DNA of 64,000 bases from CALINF01 sp039990395 (GTDB lineage: Bacteria; Pseudomonadota; Gammaproteobacteria; Pseudomonadales; Halieaceae). The notes below the pieces were generated by a model that saw only the letters and a list, made by a program, of their open reading frames with translations, did no database searches and was not told where the DNA came from. Positions 25,021 to 32,198 of this stretch are shown here, in pieces. The translations under genes and the position numbers were made by a program. How positions within the stretch are numbered: the first letter of the stretch is position 1; the number at the start of each line of letters is the position of its first letter. The stretch lies in assembly GCA_039990395.1 (NCBI GenBank), contig JBDXFZ010000146.1:1488001-1552000 (forward strand), given 5' to 3'.

Positions 25021-25923
25021 CTACTGCTCCAGTGGGGGCTTTCGCGCCAGCTTCTGAATAATGGAAATACCTGCTGGATCCACTGGGCTATCGTGCACTA
25101 TCTCATTATGGGCGTGTGCCAATTGCTGCAGTGACATAGCGCTGCGCAAAGCGTTATAAAACCCTTGTTCATTCTGCATCTGATTTACCGATTCCTTGGC
25201 GGTCTTTAATCCCATCATCGGTTGCTCGGCAATCTCCAGTGCCAGTGACATTGTCTCTTCATGCAGGCTAGACGCGGGGACTACCCGATTAACCATACCA
25301 ACGTCCCGCGCGACCTTCGCCGTGATGGCGCGGCCAGTGAAAAGCATTTCCTTGGCTTTGCGCGGTCCCAGCTCCCAGGGATGTCCAAAGTACTCCACAC
25401 CATTTGCTCCAAACGCAACCACTGGGTCAGAGAAGGTCGCATCATCTGCCGCTACGACCAGGTCGCACGGCCAAACCAGCATCAACCCACCGGCTATTAC
25501 TTTGCCTTGCACTTCAGCGATGGTGATTTTGGGTATATTCCGCCAGCGCCAACACAAACCGAAATAGACCTCTTCCTCAATTGCCCAGCGACCCTGCGCC
25601 CCTGGCGAGTGAAAATCGCGAGAAGTGGAAATAGCATTGTTATCGAGCTGTTCCAGACTTGCATCTTGTAGGTCGTGGCCCGATGAGAAGTGCTTGCCAT
25701 TAGCGCCCAGTACAATCACTTTGACCGCCTCATCGGCAGCCGCGCGATCGAAGGCGGCATTCAGGGCATACAGCATTTCGTAGCTCTGAGCATTGGCCCG
25801 TTCGGGTCGGTTAAGAACGATTCTCGCAACACGGGGGTCGGGCTGTTCATACAGTACAGATGACTCGATACTGTTATTCCCATCGATCTTTCGATCGTCA
25901 TCACGCGTTTGATTGTCTTTCAT
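25021..25923 (-). CDS. crotonase-fold protein lacking both hydratase glutamates
   Basis: A 300-residue crotonase superfamily protein with a hydrophilic 20-residue N-terminal extension. The CoA/oxyanion segments are KHFSSGHDL (about 78-86) and GKVIAGGLML (about 140-149). The positions of the two catalytic Glu of enoyl-CoA hydratase are Met148 and Val168, so ordinary hydration is unlikely. WPCDLVVAADDATFSDPVVA and VEYFGHPWELGP mark a distinct subfamily. The ATG follows GGGAG. It is convergent with the monooxygenase gene and divergent from the outer-membrane protein gene. An isomerase, thioesterase, lyase or binding role remains open. Confidence 0.88.
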   Translation of the reverse strand: MKDNQTRDDDRKIDGNNSIESSVLYEQPDPRVARIVLNRPERANAQSYEMLYALNAAFDRAAADEAVKVIVLGANGKHFSSGHDLQDASLEQLDNNAISTSRDFHSPGAQGRWAIEEEVYFGLCWRWRNIPKITIAEVQGKVIAGGLMLVWPCDLVVAADDATFSDPVVAFGANGVEYFGHPWELGPRKAKEMLFTGRAITAKVARDVGMVNRVVPASSLHEETMSLALEIAEQPMMGLKTAKESVNQMQNEQGFYNALRSAMSLQQLAHAHNEIVHDSPVDPAGISIIQKLARKPPLEQ

Positions 25924-26013
25924 AATGTCTCCCTAGCATTACAACCGGCAGGAACTCAGCCCGATATCATGGCCTTTGTTGCACCATAATAAACCGACCC
26001 CCATACTTGTCAC

Positions 26014-26913
26014 ATGTTTATCGTACGAGTCGCTCTTCTGTTGCTAGCTTGCTGGATTCCAATCTCCAGTGCGCAAGAACTGACGCCGCGTGCCTATTGG
26101 CCCGCACCCACAGGCACCCGACTCGTGTCACTGGGAGCAACGTACACTAGCGGAGACACCGTGCCAGACCCCTCTCTGCCGATCGCAGGAGTGGACTCCA
26201 GTATCACCCAAGTCCTGGCCGGCTACCTCCATACACTCGATCTCTTCGGGCGAACAGCAAATTTTATCGTCAATGTTCCTTTTGCAAACGGCGAGACGAA
26301 CGCGACCATAAAGGACATTGACTATTCGCGAGACTACGAAGGTATGGGCGACATAACAGCTACCCTGTCGCTGAACTTGATGGGTGCACCGGCCATGGAT
26401 GCTGCGGCGTTTGGCAAGCTGCGGGAAAACCCTAAACCCATTTTGGGCGCAAGCGTAAAACTGGTGGCACCCACAGGGCAATATAATAGCAACCGCGCTA
26501 TTAACGTGGGCGCCAATCGCTGGGCGAGCAAGGTAGAACTTGGCTACATCCTGCCGATCTCACCACGCTGGCTGTTGGAAACCGATGCTGGCGCGTGGTT
26601 CTTTGCGGATAACGATAATTTTTTGGGCACCACACGTGAACAGGAGGCCATCTATTCACTGCAGTTTCACTTGATACACCGGTTCTCACCAGGCTTCTGG
26701 GCCTCACTGGACCTCAATGGATACAAGGGTGGACGCAGCACAGTGGGCAATATCGAGCTGGATGACGTACAACGTGACAGCAGGTGGGGCGTAACTTTTG
26801 TGCTCCCCATTACGCGAGGACATGCGATCAGAACGTCATACAGTTCCGGTTCTGCAAATGACTCTAACGAAGATTTTGATATATTTACAGTCAGCTATCA
26901 GATGTTGCTATAG
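26014..26913 (+). CDS. outer-membrane protein, MetA-pathway of phenol degradation family
   Basis: A 299-residue protein with a signal peptide (FIVRVALLLLACWIPISSAQ, cleavage near residue 20) and many amphipathic beta strands ending in an aromatic-rich terminal strand (FDIFTVSYQMLL). The pattern and the phrase GASVKLVAPTGQYNSNRAIN (about 149-168) match the outer-membrane family linked to phenol meta-pathway and alkane/aromatic clusters. These proteins are thought to form channels for hydrophobic substrates. Its neighbours are acyl-CoA enzymes, consistent with uptake of a hydrophobic carbon source. It has no close co-transcribed partner. Confidence 0.85.
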   Translation: MFIVRVALLLLACWIPISSAQELTPRAYWPAPTGTRLVSLGATYTSGDTVPDPSLPIAGVDSSITQVLAGYLHTLDLFGRTANFIVNVPFANGETNATIKDIDYSRDYEGMGDITATLSLNLMGAPAMDAAAFGKLRENPKPILGASVKLVAPTGQYNSNRAINVGANRWASKVELGYILPISPRWLLETDAGAWFFADNDNFLGTTREQEAIYSLQFHLIHRFSPGFWASLDLNGYKGGRSTVGNIELDDVQRDSRWGVTFVLPITRGHAIRTSYSSGSANDSNEDFDIFTVSYQMLL

Positions 26914-26959
26914 CGGTATCACCATATCAATTACCAAGTCTATAGACCGCCTTCCAACG

Positions 26960-27736
26960 CTAGCTTGATTGCTTACGGCCTCGCTGTTGGATGTCCGAAC
27001 GCCGATCCCCGAGCATCTCCTTGGGCGGCGTAGAAGACGCATGAGCACGTGTAGCCTTTTGTTCAATTAGCAAGCCCTGCTCAAGCGTCGACCCCCATCC
27101 CGCATCCATGATGCGTTTGATTTCCTGACGCGTAGCGGGCTCCGTTGAAGTAATATCGCTGGCAAGCTGCCGACACGTTGGTAAGAGCTCGGCAGGGGTT
27201 ACTACCCGATTAACCAGCCCCCAGGCATAAGCCGTATCGGCATCCAGAAAGTTTCCCGTAAGACTGAGTTCCTTGGCGCGATTTATGCCGATGAGACGCG
27301 GCAAGCGCTGCGATAAACCCCAGCCGGGTACTACACCCACGCGTGCATGGGTATCGGCAAAACGCGCCTCGCTGGAGGCAATCAGGAAATCACACATCAA
27401 AGCCACTTCAAAACCGCCAGTGATTGCAAACCCATTAATCGCGCCAATGATCGGCCTATCGAACCTGGCAATAGCTTCACTGAGATCAAGACTACTGCTG
27501 GATTCCGATTCGACTGTCTCTCCTGCCAACTCTTTTAAATCCAGCCCAACGGTGAACGCGCGACCTGCTCCAGTTAGAATGACTACCTCCACCTCAGGAT
27601 CTTCTGTCAAAGCTACAAAGGTCAAACTGATTTGCTCACGCAGTGCTTTGGACAGTGCATTGAGTGCGTCCGGTCTATTCAATGTAACCGTTGCAATACC
27701 ATCACTCTTTTGCACAAGAACAAGCGCGTCGCTCAT
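26960..27736 (-). CDS. enoyl-CoA hydratase/isomerase family protein
   Basis: A 258-residue crotonase. FTVGLDLKEL (about 61-70) and NGFAITGGFEVALMCDFLIA (about 101-120) form the oxyanion hole, with the first catalytic glutamate kept (E110). The second falls at His130 in FADTHARVGVVPG, a substitution seen in a recognised subgroup of bacterial crotonases, so the activity may not be simple hydration. It is divergent from the MFS transporter gene at 27851, with a 114-base shared upstream region, and may be co-regulated with it. The substrate is unknown. Confidence 0.88.
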   Translation of the reverse strand: MSDALVLVQKSDGIATVTLNRPDALNALSKALREQISLTFVALTEDPEVEVVILTGAGRAFTVGLDLKELAGETVESESSSSLDLSEAIARFDRPIIGAINGFAITGGFEVALMCDFLIASSEARFADTHARVGVVPGWGLSQRLPRLIGINRAKELSLTGNFLDADTAYAWGLVNRVVTPAELLPTCRQLASDITSTEPATRQEIKRIMDAGWGSTLEQGLLIEQKATRAHASSTPPKEMLGDRRSDIQQRGRKQSS

Positions 27737-27850
27737 AGCTCAACCTTTCTCGTTGACGAAAATATGGACAACGAGTCTACACGCCACCTTGTTGCATCGC
27801 GAGCCTGGCACATTCGGTATACTGCGGGGTCACTCCCACCAGTTAACAAC

Positions 27851-29062
27851 ATGATCCAGCCCACTCAGACAGCAGATACGCCCCCGCACGCGCGCGGGAC
27901 ACTACTGTTTTGTGTGGTCGCACTGGGTTTTGCGCAAACGGTGCTGTTCGCCATTCTTGCTCCGCTAGGGCGCGAGATAGGGCTACCAGAAATACAGATC
28001 GGTGCGATAATCTCGGCATCATCGTTGACGATGTTCATCGCTAGTCCGATGTGGGGGCGCGCCAGCGATACGCGCGGTCGCCGCAAAGTATTGTTGATTG
28101 GCTTGTTTGGCTATTCGTTGGGCACGATTTTATTCGCCGGTGTATTCCAGGCCGCGCTGCTGGGTCTGTTGGTACCAGCTGTCGCATTTATCGCACTGAC
28201 AGTCGCGCGCGTGCTCAATGCTACCGTTATGGCTGCGGTTATGCCTGCATCAAATGCCTATATGGCAGATATCACAGACGTGGCCGGACGCACTCGGGGA
28301 ATGGGCGCCCTCGGCGCAGCGAGTAATATCGGCTCTATGCTCGGACCTGCCATTGGCGGCTTGATGGCTGCGATAACCCTGCTCACCCCATTGTATTTCT
28401 CAGCACTCACCACGCTGATCGCCGCACTGGTTGCACTGTTTACACTCCCGGAGCTACCCCGACACAAACCCGCGGTTCGACCATCGAGACTAAAGTACAC
28501 AGACCCGAGAATTCTGCCTTTCGTAATCGTTGGCATTTTTCTTTTCATGGGGTTCGCGATCGTTCAGCAGACTATCGCATTCCGCTTTCAAGACATCTTG
28601 AATTTAACAGCAGCAGAGACAGCACGAATGGTAGGCATCAGCATGATGTTATCGGCAGGGGCATCGCTGTTTGTTCAAATGCTGGTGATACCCCGTCTTG
28701 AAGTATCACCCTTTACCCTGCTTCGTATAGCGATGCCGATGGTTGTCGTAGCATTCGCCATTATGGGAGTCGCCCAGACACAATTGTCGCTTACAACGGC
28801 GATGGTCATTCAAGGGTTTGGTATGGGTTTAGCGGGTCCCGCCTTTATGGCCGGTGCATCGCTGGCGGTCTCGGGTGAAGAACAGGGCATGGTGGCAGGC
28901 GTTGCCAGCTCATGCCCTCCGCTGGGGTTTACCATTGGCCCTATACTGGGTACCGCGCTGTACTCACTGGAACCCAGCCTCCCCTACTGGTTTGCCTGCG
29001 CGATTTACGTTGGTCTCACGCTATTCACGTTGCTGTCCAAGGGCGGGCAATCGAACCACTAA
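27851..29062 (+). CDS. major facilitator superfamily transporter
   Basis: A 403-residue carrier with twelve predicted membrane helices. The MFS loop 2-3 signature appears as GRASDTRGRRKVLLIG (about 66-81), and the motif-C-like GSMLGPAIGG lies in helix 5. Such sequences mostly export drugs or metabolites by proton antiport. The open frame reaches back to 27632, but that part overlaps the crotonase gene. The ATG at 27851, just before TMS1 (TLLFCVVALGFAQTVLFAI), gives a normal length. It converges on the acyl-CoA ligase gene with an eight-base gap. The substrate cannot be inferred. Confidence 0.9.
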   Translation: MIQPTQTADTPPHARGTLLFCVVALGFAQTVLFAILAPLGREIGLPEIQIGAIISASSLTMFIASPMWGRASDTRGRRKVLLIGLFGYSLGTILFAGVFQAALLGLLVPAVAFIALTVARVLNATVMAAVMPASNAYMADITDVAGRTRGMGALGAASNIGSMLGPAIGGLMAAITLLTPLYFSALTTLIAALVALFTLPELPRHKPAVRPSRLKYTDPRILPFVIVGIFLFMGFAIVQQTIAFRFQDILNLTAAETARMVGISMMLSAGASLFVQMLVIPRLEVSPFTLLRIAMPMVVVAFAIMGVAQTQLSLTTAMVIQGFGMGLAGPAFMAGASLAVSGEEQGMVAGVASSCPPLGFTIGPILGTALYSLEPSLPYWFACAIYVGLTLFTLLSKGGQSNH

Positions 29063-29070
29063 AGAATCAC

Positions 29071-30747
29071 TTAGCCGGTTGCAGTCGCTACCGCCACACC
29101 CTCTTTGCGGATGTTTATTTTGTCTACTTTGCCAGAGGCAATGCGCGGCAATCCTTCAGTCTGCATCTGGATGTAGCGAGGAATCTTGAACTGCGCCAGC
29201 CGAGAAGATAAAAACTCGCGCAGTTCACCTTCATCGATTTCAGCGTCAACATACAGTGTCGCGCCCAACTCTTCGCCCAGACGCGAATCAGGTACCGCAT
29301 ACACACTGGCTTCGACAACGTGCTCATGTTCAACAAGCGCCGCCTCTACTTCACCCACTCCAATGTTCTCGCCTCCGCGGATTACAAGGTCCTTGATTCG
29401 CCCCACGATAAACAGAAAGCCGTCTTCATCGATATACGCAAGATCTCCAGTGTGAAACCAGGGGCCAGTAAAGCTCTCGGCATTAGCATCGGGCCTGTTC
29501 CAATATTCTCTGAACATTGAACCGCCACGTACAACAAGTTCTCCGCGCTCGCCTGGCGGCAAGTGAGCACCCGCCTCGTCGACAACAGCAATATCCAGCA
29601 CGGGCGCCACTTGCCCTGAGCTTGATGCGCGCTCCAGATAAGCGTCGCCTACAACACTGGTTCCGATGGCATTCGTTTCCGTCATACCCCAGCCTGTATT
29701 GGGCATAGCGCTTTTGAGAGCAGACGATATCTGCCTAACCTGATTTGGAGCGCGCGGCTCACCTCCCCCACCCACACTCAACAGTGTACCCAGGTCGTGC
29801 CCGGACTTGCGGGCGTATTCAACCAGGTCTCCGGTGACGGATGCCGGGGCTAGAAACAATGCCACCTGCTCTTGCTCGATCAGTTTCGCGCCGGTCGCCA
29901 CATCCCATTTATACATACTGATGAGTTTGCGCTGTGATCGAAAGCTGCTGAGGAACGATGCGTGCAGGCCCGCCACATGAAACAGAGGCACCGAGAGCAG
30001 TGAAGCTAGTTGATAGTCGCGCGCTGGCAGCTTCGTTGTGGCGGTCAATCCGCGCGCAATGGCATCGGCTTCCCACGATAGTAGTGCACTCAGAATAGCG
30101 CGATGGCTGGAGACTACGCCCTTGGGGTGACCCGTAGAGCCGGACGTATAAAGAATCGTCGCGTCATCATCTGATGCCACGTCTACCTCTGGCATTTCCT
30201 CTGCTTTTTGTCCGGCTATCAGCGTCGCCAAATCTGCTACACCAACAGGTGATTCACCGTCCATCCGTACGGATACCAACCCAATGCCAAGGCGATTGGC
30301 AAACTCATGGCACCGTTCTACGCGTTCGCGATCAGCTATGATCAGGCGCGCCTGACAATCCTGCATACCGTACTCGATCTCACTGGCTTTCCACAGCGCA
30401 TTCACTGCTACGGCAACGGCCCCGATAGAGGTGATCGCGGTAAAAGCAAACATCCATTCAGGGTAGTTGCGCATCGCAATCGCCACCCTGTCACCCTTCT
30501 GTATGCCGTATTCACTCTGAAGGATATGTGCGATTTTTGCCGAGATCGAGAAGGCTTCATTGAATGTATAGCGCTCTTGTTCATATACAATGAAGCACTC
30601 ATCGGAGCGATGATTGAGATACAGCTCTCGCAAGCTGTTTGGCGCATTGGCATATACACGACAGGGATGACCATGCATCTCTACCTCTATCAACTCATGG
30701 GGCTTGCCCGCACCTGTGACTATCGCTAGCGCTTCTGCATGCTTCAT
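29071..30747 (-). CDS. AMP-dependent acyl-CoA ligase
   Basis: A 558-residue class I adenylate-forming enzyme. ILYTSGSTGHPKGVVSSH (about 194-211) is the P-loop, GWGMTETNA (about 354-362) the adenine block, and WFHTGDLAYIDEDGF then GRIKDLVIRGGENI the hinge. GLPRIASGKVDKINIRK near the C-terminus supplies the catalytic lysine. It activates a carboxylic acid with ATP and CoA in the cytoplasm. It differs from the cut-off ligase at position 1 and may serve a long-chain or aromatic acid. The ATG has only a modest AGAG upstream. The neighbouring MFS, porin-like and crotonase genes suggest a dispersed catabolic set. Confidence 0.92.
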   Translation of the reverse strand: MKHAEALAIVTGAGKPHELIEVEMHGHPCRVYANAPNSLRELYLNHRSDECFIVYEQERYTFNEAFSISAKIAHILQSEYGIQKGDRVAIAMRNYPEWMFAFTAITSIGAVAVAVNALWKASEIEYGMQDCQARLIIADRERVERCHEFANRLGIGLVSVRMDGESPVGVADLATLIAGQKAEEMPEVDVASDDDATILYTSGSTGHPKGVVSSHRAILSALLSWEADAIARGLTATTKLPARDYQLASLLSVPLFHVAGLHASFLSSFRSQRKLISMYKWDVATGAKLIEQEQVALFLAPASVTGDLVEYARKSGHDLGTLLSVGGGGEPRAPNQVRQISSALKSAMPNTGWGMTETNAIGTSVVGDAYLERASSSGQVAPVLDIAVVDEAGAHLPPGERGELVVRGGSMFREYWNRPDANAESFTGPWFHTGDLAYIDEDGFLFIVGRIKDLVIRGGENIGVGEVEAALVEHEHVVEASVYAVPDSRLGEELGATLYVDAEIDEGELREFLSSRLAQFKIPRYIQMQTEGLPRIASGKVDKINIRKEGVAVATATG

Positions 30748-30808
30748 CGTTCATTCTCTTTTTATTGTGTTGATGTTAATAATAGCGCCAAGAATCGTCT
30801 TACCTGTC

Positions 30809-31042
30809 TCACGCGGTATGTCGAGACTCCTGACGCTCAATAGCGCTTAACAAAACTTCGTCCATATCACCGTGCTGAGTTGCCACAGACTCCGCAAGTG
30901 TCAGACGCATATCCACAGACCAGAATCGGCGCAAATGATCTTCCGTCTGAACGACCGCATTATCCGCCCCGTAAGTTGCAGCAAAATTCCGGGCAATCTG
31001 GTTGCCCATCCGAATCAGTTGTTGCACTTGTTGTGTGGCCAT
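30809..31042 (-). CDS. fdsD: formate dehydrogenase delta subunit
   Basis: A 77-residue small subunit of the soluble NAD-linked molybdenum formate dehydrogenase. VQQLIRMGNQIARNFAA (about 6-22) and DHLRRFWSVDMR (about 34-45) are the two conserved helices of the FdsD family. The frame extends to 31105, but the start at 31042 (ATG, GAGGT ten bases before) gives the normal length and removes a poorly conserved arginine-rich leader. It is the last gene of the fds string, as usual, but separated from fdhD by an extra zinc-finger gene. Its role is probably in assembly or stability. Confidence 0.9.
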   Translation of the reverse strand: MATQQVQQLIRMGNQIARNFAATYGADNAVVQTEDHLRRFWSVDMRLTLAESVATQHGDMDEVLLSAIERQESRHTA

Positions 31043-31074
31043 AACCGGATTACCTCTTCTTCGTAAACTAATCG

Positions 31075-31389
31075 TCAAGCTGGCAGATATTGGTCGGCTG
31101 CGCAATGCCAGCAGGTATCGAATGTGCCTGGATTCGCGCTACTGCAGGCTTTACAGGTCCACTCTGGCGCTGCCGAATCCGCCGACAAATGCGACAAGGC
31201 AATACGGGCTCGTTCTTCGTCGCGATCATGAAGTACGAAAAGCTCAGGCCAGGTATTGATTGGCGCAAGTTCACCCATAGCGCCCGAAGCATACTCATTA
31301 TGGATTACGCAGCGTATCGCCAACTGGTCGAGACAGCTCTTGGCCTGGGCCACCATAATAAGACTTTGATGGGTGTACACCAGTTTCAC
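31075..31389 (-). CDS. DUF2007 protein with C-terminal RanBP2-type zinc finger
   Basis: A 104-residue protein. Residues 1-68 match the DUF2007 'putative signal transducing protein' fold (VYTHQSLIMVAQAKSCLDQL, later PELFVLHDRDEERA), distantly related to PII. Residues 77-97 form a zinc finger (WTC-x2-C-x10-C-x2-C, Cys79, 82, 93, 96). The GTG start overlaps the fdhD stop by four bases (GTGA), so it is translated as part of the formate dehydrogenase operon. This gene is not part of the standard fdsGBACD set. A role in cofactor delivery, enzyme maturation or regulation is possible; none is demonstrated by the sequence. Confidence 0.85.
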   Translation of the reverse strand: MKLVYTHQSLIMVAQAKSCLDQLAIRCVIHNEYASGAMGELAPINTWPELFVLHDRDEERARIALSHLSADSAAPEWTCKACSSANPGTFDTCWHCAADQYLPA

Positions 31390-32198
31390 GGGTTCGCCCT
31401 GAGTCTTTCAGGGTGAGTGTAGATTTGCTGGCGCTGCGGCTGCACGTGCCCCAGCAGCGTCAGCCCACTGGCCTGGGCATAGTCAATGGCTAGTGCGGTG
31501 GGCGCAGATACTGCCGCCAGAATTGGAATATTCGCGGCTGCCGTTTTGGCCACCATTTCATAACTCGCGCGACTGCTCACCAACGCGTAGCCCCGGGTAT
31601 CAACACCAGCACGCGCCATCGCACCCACCAATTTATCCAACGCGTTGTGACGGCCAACATCTTCACGCACTGCAACGAGACTCCCATCTGCAGCGAAAAA
31701 CGCCGCTGCATGCGCCGACCCTGTGGAGGCTCTAACTTTCTGATGGACAGCTATTTCGATAACACCTTGGCCAATATGGTCAAGAGAAGTGGAGCAGTCG
31801 ACCGTTACTGGCCTGATGGGTAAAAGCGCTTGCTCCAAAGATTCGGCTCCACACAGCCCACATCCTGTTCTGCCAATCAAGTTGCGCCGCCGCGCCTTGA
31901 GTAAATCGAACGCCTCTCCATCAATACGCAACTGTAACTCCAGACCCCGTTCAGATTGGACTACTTGAATGTCATAGAGCTGATCAGGAGACTGCAATAT
32001 TTGTTCTGAGAGACTAAACCCCAGTGCAAAATCCTCAAGATCAAGCGGCGTCATCATCATTACTACGTGCGAGATTCCGTTATAAACCAGCGCTACGGGA
32101 ACCTCCACAATCACCTGATCGCTTTGCGCAGATAACTCGGAACCGGACCAACTATAGCGCGTTACATCCAGTTCACCGGTGAGTGGAAATTCACTCAA
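31386..32198 (-). CDS. fdhD: formate dehydrogenase accessory sulfurtransferase FdhD
   Basis: It transfers sulfur from a cysteine desulfurase to the molybdenum cofactor of formate dehydrogenase, which is essential for activity. The 270-residue protein has the conserved loop TGCGLCG with Cys113 and Cys116, and the cofactor block REDVGRHNALDKLVGAM (about 178-194). The start is a TTG whose bases overlap the fdsA stop (TTGA), the only sensible start given the conserved N-terminus (RYSWSG). In fds operons it occupies the fdsC slot. The downstream gene overlaps by four bases, so expression is tightly linked to the enzyme. Confidence 0.94.
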   Translation of the reverse strand: MSEFPLTGELDVTRYSWSGSELSAQSDQVIVEVPVALVYNGISHVVMMMTPLDLEDFALGFSLSEQILQSPDQLYDIQVVQSERGLELQLRIDGEAFDLLKARRRNLIGRTGCGLCGAESLEQALLPIRPVTVDCSTSLDHIGQGVIEIAVHQKVRASTGSAHAAAFFAADGSLVAVREDVGRHNALDKLVGAMARAGVDTRGYALVSSRASYEMVAKTAAANIPILAAVSAPTALAIDYAQASGLTLLGHVQPQRQQIYTHPERLRANP

